From Bactrocera neohumeralis (taxonomy: Eukaryota > Arthropoda > Insecta > Diptera > Tephritidae): a stretch of DNA of 64,000 bases. The position numbers and the translations under genes are program-made. The stretch lies in assembly GCF_024586455.1 (NCBI RefSeq), contig NC_065921.1, positions 5,022,001 to 5,086,000 on the forward strand, in the 5' to 3' direction. Shown here piece by piece: positions 35,521 through 47,204 of this stretch; the stretch's first letter is position 1, and the number at the start of each line of letters is the position of its first letter. The notes below the pieces were generated by a model. The model was not told where the DNA came from. It worked only from the letters and a program-made list of their open reading frames with translations, and did no database searches.

Positions 35521-36418
35521 TTTATTTTTTCTAATTTTTTTCCATTTTTTCGTACTCGTACTTAATTTACGTTATCACAGGTGGTTATGAATAAAACCGA
35601 AATTTACTTAAAGATAAAACATTTTAAAAATATATCGAAACCTAAGCTATTTTAAAAGCCTAACTTATGCGCTACAAACTAATTTGCTTGAAGATCGGCG
35701 GCAATCAGCTGGTTTTTGAAATTTTTACACACAAAGCGTTTAGCGGCCAACCGCTGCCGCGCCGATCCTCGTTCAAGTCAAATGCACTGTTGGTTGAAGA
35801 TTTACAATTGTTCACGCTTTAAACGGTAAGTACTACAGTATACAACAACAATTTAGGTACTACATATCAACTACGGATTATACACGTATGTGTGTTTGTA
35901 TGTATGTATGTACAGTTAAAAGCTAATTGCCTAATGCTAAAAGTGGATTTGCTTGGGCTATGTCCATACGCAGCGGACCCGCGCTAGCCTCGGCCGTTGC
36001 GTATGTGACTTTAAGTGGCATTTGTATGTATTGTGTATTGTATTTGTAGTGTTGCTATAATTAGTTTGTCTGTTTGTTTTGCTTCGTTTCGTGTGTGCGG
36101 CTTTTGGTGCTTTCGAAAGTCGCTCGATTTCGCTGCATTCGCTTTGTGTTTGCTTAAATATGTATTTACAGTTACGTTACGTAGTGGCACACATACATAC
36201 TCGTATGTTGTATGTATGTATGTAAATGAGGCACGTTGCAAGTTCTTGCGGCAAGTTAAGTTCACGTAGGCAGTGTTGCAGTCTTTTTCTGCTTCCCTCT
36301 ACCTCTACCTTCACCATCGACCATCCCACCCTTCGCCTTGTAGGCGTGCCGCATTCGCTTTGGCTACATCTGATCGCCCAACCAACGAGTAACGGACGAC
36401 CAACCGACGCGTTGTCGG
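35521..36418 (-). other. Egfr: Presumed Egfr 3' untranslated region
   Basis: The sequence after the Egfr stop codon. The first clear AATAAA on the minus strand after the stop lies at 35526-35521, giving a 3' UTR of roughly 0.9 kb. No other gene is recognised in the stretch. The true end may be further along (AT-rich DNA with more signals). Confidence 0.4.
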
Positions 36419-39008
36419 TTAGACGCGCGTCTCGCTGCGATGCAGCGGCTGCAATTCGCGCTGCGTGTCGTTGTAGTACTCATGGTCCGAGCTGGTCGGC
36501 TCCGAGCCGCCATTGCCCGCCACCATGGCTGCCACATTCATGTCGTGCATCGCAGTTAGAGCGGCTATTGTGTTCGCTGCCGCCGCTGCTGCCGCCGCTG
36601 ATGTGGGCGTGTGGTGTGTGTGATGGTGGCCGCTTAACACGCTGCCATTGCCGCCGGTCAGCACGTTGTTGCCGCCGTTGCGGTTCATCATCACTGGTAT
36701 GCCGATCGTCTGCGTGGGTATGGGCGCATCGTCGACGCTCAGCGCTTGCGGGTTGAGCAGGTATTCGGGGTTATCAACGCTTGCGGGCACACCGATTAGA
36801 TCCATGTAACCGCCACCGCCAATAACCATACCACCGTTGGGATGGCCATTCGCTTTGATGGTGTTGTTATTGCTGCCGGTTGTACCATTGGGCGTGGTGG
36901 ACTGACAGGTGGGCATAAGATAGTCATCCTCGTCGACTGGGAGATCGAGTCGCAAGTTGCCGACACCCACTTCACGCGCGTTCGAGTCGGTCTCATCGTC
37001 ACCACCTGACGATGAGTTTTTATTCATCGGATCTTTGCAGTAACGATTAAGTTTAGGCACCTCATCCGTGTCTTCCGTACCACTGGGTCCGGGCGCCACC
37101 TTTGGTTGCAAGTAGTCCTCTGCCTCGACCATAGCTTCTGGGCCCTCAGTTGTGGGCGCCAACTTTCTGATTAGATCTTTCTCATCTTGACTTGTATAGG
37201 CGGGTAGACGTGTAAATTTGTCACCTGCTATGACCAAATAACGACCGGGATCGCGCGCAAACTCGGAGAATACATTCACCAGCTGTTTGAATGTTGGACG
37301 CATTTCGGCGTCCAAATGCCAGCAGGATAGCAATGTGCAGTAAATATCGAGCGAACAAATGGCGGGTTGCTCCAATTTCAGACCAACTTCGATGAGATCG
37401 GGTATATCTTTGGCAGGGATATTCTCATGTGGACGTTGTCCAAAAGTCAATAGTTCCCAAATGGTTACGCCAAAAGCCCAAACATCCGACTTGCTGGTGA
37501 AGACACGATGTCTGATGCACTCCAGTGCCAGCCATTTGATGGGCATCTTTCCGCCAGCCGCTTTGTACTCATTCGAGTCACTGCTAAGCAGTTTTGCTAG
37601 GCCAAAATCGGTGATCTTAACAATAGACGGCGTTTGTACCAGCACATTACGTGCTGCCAGATCGCGATGCACCAGTCGCTTCTCCTCCAAGTACGACATA
37701 CCCTTTGCGATTTGTGTGGACCAGTTAAGCAGCGCCTTAGAACCAATCTTATCGCGATTGTTGCGCACATAATCGAGCAGGCAACCGAGTGGCATAAGCT
37801 GTGTGATCAGCATCATTTGTGAGGTCATGCAAACAGCGAGTAGTTTTAGCAGATTTGGATGTTCAACCGATGCCATGATATATGCCTCGCGCAAAAATTC
37901 TTCGCTGGATTCGGCGCCGGAAGCCTTCAGCAGCTCTTTAATGGCCACAGGTATTTTGACATTCTCGCCCTCAGGCACCCAAACACCCTTGAACACACGA
38001 CCGAATGCGCCCATGCCAAGCACGCCGCCTTTGCGCAACTCCGCATCCTTGACGATTCTCAATTTCGATAGATTCGGTGAGATATTTGATGGGCGCAGCG
38101 GTTCGGCGTCTTCACAACCACTAAGCACACGTGTCATTTTCACCGCCTCCTTCTCGGCTTTAGTGCGCTGGCGACAGACATAACAGACGATGCACATGCA
38201 AAACATAACCACAAACACAATGAACGCCACGATGATGAAGATGTAGCTGTCGACACCGGCAGTGAGTTTAGTGCCTTTACCAGGGACTTCCGAGCAATAT
38301 GTGCCTATATCAGTGGATTGATAAATCACATATGGATACTCGGCTGGACATTTAGACGTGCAGTTGAAAATTGTTGTGTTATCATTGGGATCCCCAAAGC
38401 CGAAGACTTTGAAACTGCGGCAAGCGATGCAATCTTCTGCGCTAGGTCCGGTGCAACCCTTGCACTCGGGGTGACATTCGAAGCACTCACGACGGGTTTC
38501 ATCAGCATAATGATCCGGAGGGCATTCGTCTTCACATTGCTCGCCACGCTTGTAACCGGCGCACTTCGAACACACCTGCTCATGGAAACCGTAGCCATTG
38601 CAGAGCTCACAACGTGGATGACATTTGCGGCAAATGGCTTTACCGGCCAACGGTTTCAGATTGCCTTGCTCTTGAGGATTCACATATTCCCAATAATAAC
38701 CATCTGGACACTTGTCGTTCTTAAGCAAACAACGTTCGACTGTCGTATCACTATTGATGATGGCGAGATTACATGTTTTGCAACCGCCCGGTCCGATGGT
38801 GTCTTTAGGTCCCGTGCAGCCCTCACAAGTTTCATGACAAGTACGACATATGCCATAATCGGAGTACTTGTTGTCCGGACAAACCGTGACGCAACGTTTC
38901 TCATCGCGTACATGCACACACTCTTCGCAGTGGTCGGCGCCTGGACCCGAACAAGTGCGACACTCGGGGTGACACTCTTTGCAGGTCTTGTTGTCGAATT
39001 GATAAGCG
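36419..39008 (-). CDS. Egfr: EGF receptor, last exon: furin-like repeats, membrane segment, tyrosine kinase, tail
   Basis: This exon encodes 863 residues of the single Drosophila-type EGF receptor, the cell-surface tyrosine kinase that binds Spitz/Gurken-type ligands and signals through Ras/MAPK. It starts after acceptor AG at 39010-39009 with one base of a split Asn codon. In order: cysteine-rich furin-like repeats (for example CKECHPECRTC, CHETCEGCTG); a membrane segment at about 38248-38174; JM residues; kinase domain with the GMGAFG glycine loop (38017-38000), VAIKELL lysine (37939), HRDLAARN (near 37669), DFG (37609-37601) and KWLALE. The tail keeps DYLQPK, DDYLMP, GYMDLIG, NPEYLL and HEYYND tyrosine sites and ends in ETRV. 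An Ala/His-rich stretch of about 60 residues (36640-36470) is longer than in D. melanogaster. All catalytic residues are intact; the gene looks functional. Confidence 0.97.
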
Positions 39009-39077
39009 CTATGCGGAAAAAATATACACAATATAAGTAAGATTTGACTAATGGGGTATTGCGATTTGTGGACTTAC

Positions 39078-39210
39078 TTCGTTATATTATGGCAATCGGC
39101 GATGCAGGTGCCATTGAAGGCGAAGTTCTTACATTCCAGACACTGGTCGGGACCTTTACCCCAGCAGCCAGACTTGTTGCACTGATCCGAACATACAAGG
39201 CCCTCTGATT
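39078..39210 (-). CDS. Egfr: EGF receptor, internal exon (start of second cysteine-rich region)
   Basis: The exon is 133 bp, bounded by acceptor CAATAG (ending at 39211) and donor GTAAGT (39077-39072). It encodes SEGLVCSDQCNKSGCWGKGP followed by DQCLECKNFAFNGTC and IADCHNIT, matching the fly receptor's CSDQCNEDGCWGAGTDQC segment. Two bases at the start complete a Lys codon and two at the end begin an Asn codon completed by the next exon, so the reading frame is preserved across both junctions. Confidence 0.95.
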
Positions 39211-39289
39211 CTATTGAAAAGAAGAGAAAAGCGTTGGATTACACACAAATACTAGACAACAAACAGCCAAAGCCGCGAACTCAACTTAC

Positions 39290-40270
39290 TGCATTCGGAT
39301 TCGTTGCGATTTCGTGCGATCACTACACCATGATCCACCGACTTTTGCACCTTCTGCCAATCGATGTCGCTAACAAAGCAAATGTTGTCATTCTGCTGGA
39401 TAACCACAGCGCCAGAATTGATGCGCTTCAAACTGCGCAGTTCCAGACTTTCCAGAGAAGAACGCACAATCGATAAGGAAGCAAAGTAGCTCTCCATTAG
39501 CTGACGTCCATGGATGACCTCCAGATTACGGAAGTACGAAAGGTTTTTGAAAGCCGGATGTGCACCTTCAATATCCAAATAGCCGGTAATTTCTTTCACC
39601 GTGGAGAACACCTCCAAACGATCGGGATGCATGGCAATGAAGCGTGGGCCAAACGAGTTATTGGAGTAAATGTGCTGATAGCCGAAGAAGGTCTGATCCA
39701 AAACACGTACGGAACCTTCGATCACCGTGCAACCTTTATATGTGTCAATATTGCCCGAGTGTAGCGCCGGAGTGCCGGGACATGTCTTGGGACAAGGGCC
39801 ATTACATGGCACACACTCACCATCCCTAGCCATCTTCTCCGCCGGACAACTACGCACACATGCGCCATTATCCTTCAGCAAATGTTCGGGACATTCCTTC
39901 ACACAGGTCGCACCATAAGCGTATTTGCCTTCCGGATTCATCTCCCACAAATAATTGGTAGGATTATACTTCTGCATAGGTGGACATTCTTCCTTGCAAA
40001 CACCGTCATCGTAGAAATTCTTACAAGCAATACATTCACGCTGTGTGGGTCCCGTACAACCGCCGGCACAGAAAAGATGGCAGCACTCGCGCGGACGTGA
40101 GCCAAAGCAACGACCCTGCGCACATTGTGGCGAACAATTTATCTTGCTGAACTTCTGACAATTGTTGGGACCTTCGCCCCAGCAACCGCGCTCGCACGAC
40201 TCGTGACACTTGGGACACTGACGCTCCGGTGGCGTGAAGTTATACACATAGGTGAAGCGATCATCGGGAC
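39290..40270 (-). CDS. Egfr: EGF receptor, internal exon (first cysteine-rich region and second L domain)
   Basis: The exon is 981 bp, from acceptor ATTAG (ending at 40271) to donor GTAAGT (39289-39284). It encodes the first furin-like cysteine-rich region (CPKCHESCERGCWGEGPNNC, CCHLFCAGGCTGPTQ, CPCNGPCPKTCPG-type spacing) and the second receptor L domain (FSTVKEITGYL, NLSYFRNLEVIHGRQLMES, SGAVVIQQNDNICFV). These are the ligand-binding and dimerisation parts of the extracellular region. Phase joins at both ends are consistent (starts with two bases of a Gly codon, ends with one base of a Lys codon). Confidence 0.96.
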
Positions 40271-40341
40271 CTAATTTGGAAGAAATGAAATATAATTTAG
40301 TGTGTTAGAATATTATGAGACGCCGGAGCGTCGCTACTCAC

Positions 40342-40538
40342 CCGAGATGATCTCCTTCCATTCGATCAGTTTGATGTGACACAAATTGAAGTTATTGAAG
40401 AAACCCACAGAGCCTTGTAGTATATCTCGGAGTGCAGGCATTTCAAGTGTGAACATTTTCGAGTAGGCAGTGAACAGGGCATATTGTTGATCTTGCACAT
40501 TGAGATTGAACAAAGTGCGGCCACGGATGATTTGTAGT
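40342..40538 (-). CDS. Egfr: EGF receptor, internal exon (second half of first L domain)
   Basis: A 197-bp exon from acceptor ATTCCAG (ending at 40539) to donor GTGAGT (40341-40336). It encodes LQIIRGRTLFNLNVQDQQYA, then LFTAYSKMFTLEMPALRDIL and FFNNFNLCHIKLIEWKEIIS, matching the fly receptor's LQIIRGRTLFSL...LCHMRTIQWSEIVS. It begins with one base completing an Arg codon and ends with one base of a Gly codon. Confidence 0.95.
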
Positions 40539-40729
40539 CTGGAATAAGTGAAGTGCGAGATATAGGTGTGAGATCAGCGAGCTTTACTTCATGAAATATT
40601 GTCATTGTTTGTGAGCTAAAGAGGCATGGCTCGAACAGTTTGGTTTTTATTTCACTACTGTGTAGGTAGACTAGTACTTGTAGCTATTCACACGTCCAAA
40701 AATTCATAAATGATTGTTCTGTAAATTAC

Positions 40730-40952
40730 CTTGGAAATACGACAGTTTGTATGTCCACATGACTGATGAGTATGTAGCCGGTCACTTCGCGAATGTTCTC
40801 CAAAAAGCTCAGATCCATATCGGGTTCCTGCAACCAGGTCAACTCCAAATTGCCATCCACATAGGTGCAATTGTTGTAGCGATCGCGTAAATTTCGGTAA
40901 TGATGTTCACGATTCGAAGGCACTGACAAACGGGACTTGGTGCCAATGCAAA
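40730..40952 (-). CDS. Egfr: EGF receptor, first common exon (start of first L domain)
   Basis: A 223-bp exon from acceptor TTTGCAG (ending at 40953) to donor GTAATT (40729-40724). It encodes CIGTKSRLSVPSNREHHYRN, NCTYVDGNLELTWLQ, LSFLENIREVTGYILISHVD and VVFP, the start of the mature receptor. It begins with two T bases that complete a Val or Ile codon. In D. melanogaster this exon is joined to two alternative 5' exons (types I and II) that carry the signal peptide; the same phase here fits that arrangement. No signal-peptide exon could be recognised in the window. Confidence 0.95.
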
Positions 40953-43690
40953 CTGCAAATAAAACGAAGAAAAAATTGATTATTTAATATATTTATTGCA
41001 AACAAAAAAGGCAGCCATGCGTCATAGATGAATTTAGATAAAATCATTGTCTTATTAATATAAATATATAAAAATATGCTTTATTTTTTCATAAACGCTG
41101 AAGCAGCTGACTGAGAAAACTATTTTGGTAAACGCTGAAAAGGAAAAGCACGCAAAAATAAACGCTGGAAAATGCCTTATTTGGCGTGAGTGTTTCCTCA
41201 GACGCGAATGCGAATTTATACATATATTTGTAGTTTATTACAAAAATGCTCATGTGTTCACATATAATTGCCAACAAAGTTGTCCAAGTCGAAGATCAAC
41301 TATTGTTAGACAAGCTATGCCCATATTAGGCGCTGCAGGGTAAATAAAACAAGCAACAACACTAACGCTGGTCGCCACCACTGACACATGTGTATGTGTA
41401 GTTGATAATTTTCCAAATAAATAAAATTAATATGTTTATATACGAATATAGAATCGCACTAGTTTAAGACAAAGCACAATCCTACGTCATAGTTGAGTTA
41501 TGTAAGTAGACTTATGTGTCTGAGGCAAGTGTTTGCAGGCGCCAACGTGCTGTTGCTGTAGTGAGGCTATAATAATATAATAATTTAATTTTTAGTACTA
41601 AATATTAAAGAGCAAAGTTGTTAAGTCTAACACACACACATACAAACACTACGACGCTTGCTTCGCTATATGACAAAGTGCAGTGGAAAGACAGGGCGCA
41701 GCGCGCATTAACTGGTTAGCCAAGTTTGTGCAGGGGCTTACTTGGAACGCGGCGAGCATTTGAGCATTGAGCGCTGCATACAAATGGCAGCTCACAGTTC
41801 GCCGCGTTCCCCGCCACTGAGAGCTGAGCAGCTAGCGCGTCAAGCTAATGCGTCATAAGCATCGCATTCACGCTCCGTTTAGCGTCGACGACGACTACGT
41901 TGGCAGCGACTACGTCACCACCAGGCAACAAGCAGCGTCATGTGCACGCCAAGCGAACGCCAACACGAACTGCGCGACGCTATTTAGTGCTTCAGTTGTT
42001 ATTGTTCTGCTCGTTGTGCTGTGTTTTTAGTAAATGGCGAGCTCTGTGCTTTAACTTTTCAGGTGGCAGCGAGCCAATATGCCATGTTGAGATTCATGGC
42101 TCCAAAGTGCAAGCACTTCTAACGGTAAATGGTAATTCTATGTTTGCCGTTTAAGTAGTGATGTGCAAAAGAATTCGGTTATGGCGCTGAATAAGAGTAT
42201 TTTCATGTTGCAATAAGTGAGAATAGCTTGATGTTTTCATGCTGGCTTGTCGTAGAGTGAGATTTTCTATTTTTCTTTTTTAATGTGAAAGACCTCTTCT
42301 GTCTTCTAAGGTTTGATTATATATTAATTTGATGAATAACAGTTGTTTTTAAATAATTTTTTAAAAATATTGATTTTTTGTTGAACTTCTCCTTATCCAA
42401 AGGGGTGTGTCTTGGATAAAATCTAAGTATCACACCAACTACGTCTAATAGAGCCAACAGACAGCTCACTAATTATATCAAATTGCCAATTTTATCTGGG
42501 TGCATTCCATTTACTTTGACTTGAAAGATATAGCCTCAAGAAGTTATACACTTAATGGTTTTTATGATAAAGCGGTTTGGTTCGAAAAGGCCTCGACGGA
42601 TTTGCTTTGTCTACCAAGGTTGAACAGCATTTTTAATAAACCTTAACTACCATAAGTTGAAGGCAACATTTATTTTTATTTATTTTTTATTTATTTATAG
42701 GCCTAGACCTGTAAAGCTTCCTAAATTGCTCAAAGCTAAATAATCGACGGACCATAAATGAAGTATATAAACTACAAACATGCAGAGCTTTAAGGAACCC
42801 GGAAATAATTATAGTATAAACCTTTTCAGCAACTATAAAACTAACAACTAGGTCTACTAAATGGTTGACTGTCGCCAAAAACATAAAACAGCAACAACAT
42901 TTAGGCGTTACAAAAGCAAAATAAAGAATTATAAAATGTTTCACGAAAACTACAAGTTCCAAAAACCAGCAGCAAAATAGTTAACAGCCAGCAAACGATA
43001 TTGAGACGATTCCACGAAAGGCAACAAACAACGGCAATAATAACAGCAAAACAGCAAAAAGAACTCATGCTGCCAGAATGAATGTTCAAAAAGCACAACT
43101 GAAAGAGGCAATAAAGTGCAAACAAGCCAAAATGAGGAGAAGCACGAAAAGAACGCAACAACAGTGAACAAAACAAATGGCAACAACAAATTTTGCACAC
43201 ATTCATATACAGCTGTTGAAACCGAGAACTGTGTGGCTAAGCCAACTCTATAAACCGGCTTCATACAACACGGGTGCAAGGGGGTAATCGCTTTCGAGAC
43301 AACAAACAAGAAGTGAAACATAAAACACCAAAGTTATGGTACAACAACAATGGCTGCGCAAATTATTGTTGGCATGCTGTAATTTAAGTAACTGGCCGTT
43401 GTTGTTAGTATTGCTACTGCTGGTAACTGGCTGAGGCGATTGCGTTTGACGTGAAGGAAGGGAACTTTAACTTCAAAATTTGTATGAGTGGGGTGTTGGG
43501 CAGATGCGCTGCTTTGTTGCTATAGAACGTGCAGTGTTGCTAGCGACTATTGCGAACAGTTGTTTTCAAATCGCGGGTGCTGCTGCTGTGGCATATGCAG
43601 TGGAAAATGATTTTACATAAGGCGGCTGAGGCAGAAATACTTAAATGTCAGCTTCTTGCTGATTGCGCTGATTGATGAGAAGATGATTGG
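40953..43690 (-). other. Egfr first intron, 3' part
   Basis: Non-coding sequence upstream of the first common Egfr exon. A GC-richer patch at 41690-42010 contains CGACGACGAC and GCGCG stretches and could be regulatory; a donor-like GTAAGC on the minus strand near 41743 has no in-phase coding ATG exon before it. No gene recognised. Confidence 0.5.
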
Positions 43691-43751
43691 GATAAAGATT
43701 TGCTCAATAAATTATTGAGGAGTTGAAAATGCATAAGATATTTGGATATAA

Positions 43752-43829
43752 GATAGATAAAGAAGATTTTGGTAGAGATTTGCTGATAGAAGATAGATAA
43801 AGAAGATTTGGATAGAGATTTGCTTACTA
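43752..43829. repeat. 38-bp tandem duplication
   Basis: AGATAGATAAAGAAGATTTT at about 43753 recurs as AGATAGATAAAGAAGATTTG at about 43791, both followed by GGTAGAGATTTGCT or GGATAGAGATTTGCT. Two adjacent copies. Confidence 0.75.
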
Positions 43830-43860
43830 AACTATTTAGGAATTGATAATGTTTGAAATA

Positions 43861-46434
43861 TGATTATCGATAAGTTATCGTAAAAAAAAACTCAAAAATG
43901 TATTACGTTTTTAAATACTTATTCAAAAATGTATTTGAAAGAACGATTTATGTAAAAAGTTCTCTTTAGAAGTATATATTAGACTATGTATAAAATATTG
44001 CATATTTTGTTTAAATACAAACAAAGCGCTTTAGATGCTTTGATGAATGCAGAAGAACACCTTTCACTCTAAAGTGAGCCAAAGCGGAGTTTTTAAAATC
44101 TTTTTTATTGGTTTTGACATTCATATATCCACAAGCAGACTTCCATGGCCTCCTCTTAAATTTGCCAACTCATCGCTTGTTTTTGTAAATGTATATTTGT
44201 ATATGTGTATATAAGCGAAATGACTTGCAAATGCTTTAGAAAGTTTCTGGTGAATTCCACAGATACCAATCAATGTCATTGTTGTTATTGTACGGCTATA
44301 TCCGTATGCAGTGATTTGCGTGTTATCAGCTGTGGAATGCCGCAGCAATCGAAAACGGAGCTTTTCCTTCGTAGCAACCGCGCTAATTGCCTATATGCCG
44401 CCGCTGGCTGCAGCTTGACGTTGCGGCTCAAACGCTGATTTGCTGTCGCGTATAAGCAAGATTTAAGTAAACATACATGCGCGTGTAATTGTGTGCAATA
44501 AAATACTTATGTAAGTGAATACTTGTTAGACGGCTGGCAAAGATTTCCACTATAACAGCCGAGCAATGTGCCACGAATGTGTCGAGAGGCACATGTGGTT
44601 TGTAAAAGCATGCCCGAGTACTTGCGTGTGTGTGTTTGTGTGGTTATTTGCATGCGCTTAGCGGTCGCTGTTATTTAAATAGTTGTGATTTCTTTTTGAA
44701 AAGCATTAATTTGCGCGTCAAAAGCAAACAAATGCTCGGAAAGGCGATGGACGGCGGTGAGCAGGCTGTGACCGCAGGCGAGGCAAGCAAATAAAACCAC
44801 ACATACATACACGCAACAGCACAAAAACTAGTAGGCACACACAGCCATGGAAATATCCACAGACAAGCGTTTATAATGTTTTTGTGTCAAACACAAAAAA
44901 TAAAAAAAAATCCAAAAATTATAGAAGGAAAAGCGAGAAACGAGTCAAAGCGAAGCGAAGTGAACTAACATTCGAATCTTGTCGGTCATCAATCAGCACG
45001 ATCGAGTGCCTGTCGCCTGAGTGACTTGCTGCTTGGCCGACAGACGGCTCGATTGCTTGGCTGAAGTGTTTGACGTCGCAAGGAAAAAACAAACAACAAC
45101 AGCGCAACATGCAAACAAAACAACATGTACCATGTATTTATGTGTGCTAGTGTGTGTGTGTGTGCCTGTTGACTACTGGCGAATGGCTGCGCCAGCATAG
45201 CTTGGATTCTTAGCTCGCTTTTGTGCTACAAAATGAACGCGCGTTCGTCGCTTAAGTCTTTTGTTTCTAACAAAATGCCCGAACAAGCGAAGAAAAGAAA
45301 AGCGCGAACGCGCATGTACCAACCGCGGGCATTTTGATATTTAATTATAACCATTATTTCTATTTTTCTCGTGCTGCCTGTCAAAAATTAAATACTTGTT
45401 TTTCCCCCCTTTCCCCCTTTCGTTTTTGAGCAAATAATTCCGAGAACCAGCTAGCTATAAGATCTTTGTTTTTTACACATTATACTAGATATTCATAATG
45501 TTCCGATGTTCTGTTGTTCTGTCAGCGTAGCCGGTAGTTATTTGCCTAGCGCTCGTAGGCGAGTGGGGCTTATGACTGACCCTTTTAAAGGTCACAGCTT
45601 CGCTGATGCATCAAGATTAGCTGTGTGATGAGGCGTGGAGAAGACAATCTACAAACGTGTGTTCGTGGTCGGCGCAACAGGCGTGGCACGCATTAATTCA
45701 CGGCGTTAGAGTGACCAATGGCTTGTGAGTAGAAAAAATGTTGTAAATCAAATTTTTATATTTTTAATGGCGGCAAATAATAAAAATTCACATAAACCTT
45801 ATGGGAGCATAAAAAGAAGGCAGAATCTTTGGCTAAAGCGTAAGATGAAAACGATTGCTGCACGGAGATGATCTGCGCGCAAGCGTATATGTATGTATAG
45901 ATAGGGAGTTCATATGCAACCCTGTGGGTAGAGTTAGCTGTGCTGGAACAAAAGGAATGCATTCGAGATAAATTGACGGCGATAAGGTTTGAAGACACAG
46001 CTGTGGCGCTGAGCGCAGCGCAAAGTTGGTATGCGTGGCGTATAATAGCTGAGCTGGCTGCGGCCTGTGGCAGGGTACTGGCGCAGCGTAAATTAAAATT
46101 TGTATAGCATCGTTCTTTACTTCTTCTTCGTGCTTGTTTGCCTTTTGTAAAGAAGTTGTCTCAGAAATGGCCTTACAACTGACGCATTTATGTGCTTCAT
46201 TAGCTGTTAAGTGCATCATAAAGGCGCACACAAAAATCAGAGAGCAGCATGCAGCTGCACCAAAGATATGTGCATGTGTGTGTTTGCATATATGTACATA
46301 TGTACATATGTATGTATGTACATACATATGTAAGTTTTATAGTGACAAAAAGTGTCTTAAGTTGCAGTTGTGCTAGACTTAATTATCAACACAATATTTC
46401 TTAGCTAATTTTCAATACAACCCGTATGTATGTA
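43861..46434. other. Egfr first intron, no gene recognised
   Basis: No coding feature. CA/GT microsatellites near 44620-44640 and 45147-45163; dispersed motif copy B at 45241-45266. Confidence 0.45.
45241..45266 (+). repeat. Dispersed short motif, copy B
   Basis: GCGTTCGTCGCTTAAGTCTT then TTGTTT. Nineteen consecutive bases (GTTCGTCGCTTAAGTCTTT) are identical to copy A at 23538-23564, with unrelated flanks. Confidence 0.75.
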
Positions 46435-47204
46435 CATTAGGGTGGGCAAACAATTTTTTTTTTTAATTTATTTCAGACAATATGTTCGCTGTATGTAATG
46501 AAAAAAGGCTGAAACTTTTTGGTTATATATACATCCATGCATTAGGGTGGACCAATTTTTTCAAAAGTATTTTGATTAATTGCAGATGATATTTTCACTC
46601 TATCTAACAAACGAAAGTTAAAAGTTTTTGGGTTATATAAACATTAGGGTGCATATATTTTTTAAGGAAATATAATTATAAGTATTTTTTTTTAATTTTT
46701 TAGATGATGATTTCACTGAGTGTAAGGAAGAAGAAAATTTTAAGTTTTTTAGTGATATGTATATATGTATGTACATTAGGGTGGATCTATTTTTTATATA
46801 TTTATTAAATCAACTTCCAACAATATTTTTATTTTCTAAGAATAGAAAATTAATAGTTTTTTGGTTATATGTATGTACATGCATTAGGGATGAACTAAAT
46901 TTTTTTAAATATTTAATTTTTGCAGATGATGATTTCACTGTGACTAAGAAATAAGAACATTAAAAGTTTTTTGGTTATATGCACATTAGGGTGGATCTAT
47001 TTTTATATTTATTTATTAAATTAATTTCGAACGATATTTTCATCATCTAAAGAAAGGAAATTAAAAGTTTTTCGTTTATAAGTACATCCATTAGGGAGGA
47101 TCTAAATGTTTTTAAATTAATTTACTTCCTTTTAGACAATATTTTCACTGTATCTAAGGAAAGAAAATTTAAAAAAATTGGATCCACCTTAATGCACATA
47201 CATG
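46435..47204. repeat. Minisatellite of about 105-bp units with an inverted end
   Basis: The start CATTAGGGTGG (or close variants) occurs at 46435, 46540, 46642, 46774, 46882, 46984 and 47089, spacing 102-132 bp. Each unit continues with a T/A-rich stretch, CAGATGATNATTTCACT, an A-rich stretch and AAGTTTTTTGGTTATAT. The array ends with GGATCCACCTTAATG (47180-47194), which is the unit start in inverted orientation. The ends therefore form an inverted repeat around a direct array, suggesting an expanded MITE-like element. The element at 52061-52320 has the same motif and period. Confidence 0.85.

Noticed and set aside
38318..39040. 240-codon plus-strand open frame opposite Egfr
   Set aside because: It is the antisense shadow of the conserved Egfr exon.
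41690..41830. GC-rich patch with a GTAAGC donor as an Egfr first coding exon
   Set aside because: The phase-compatible frame has no ATG before a stop, and the ATGs present are in phases that do not fit the next exon.
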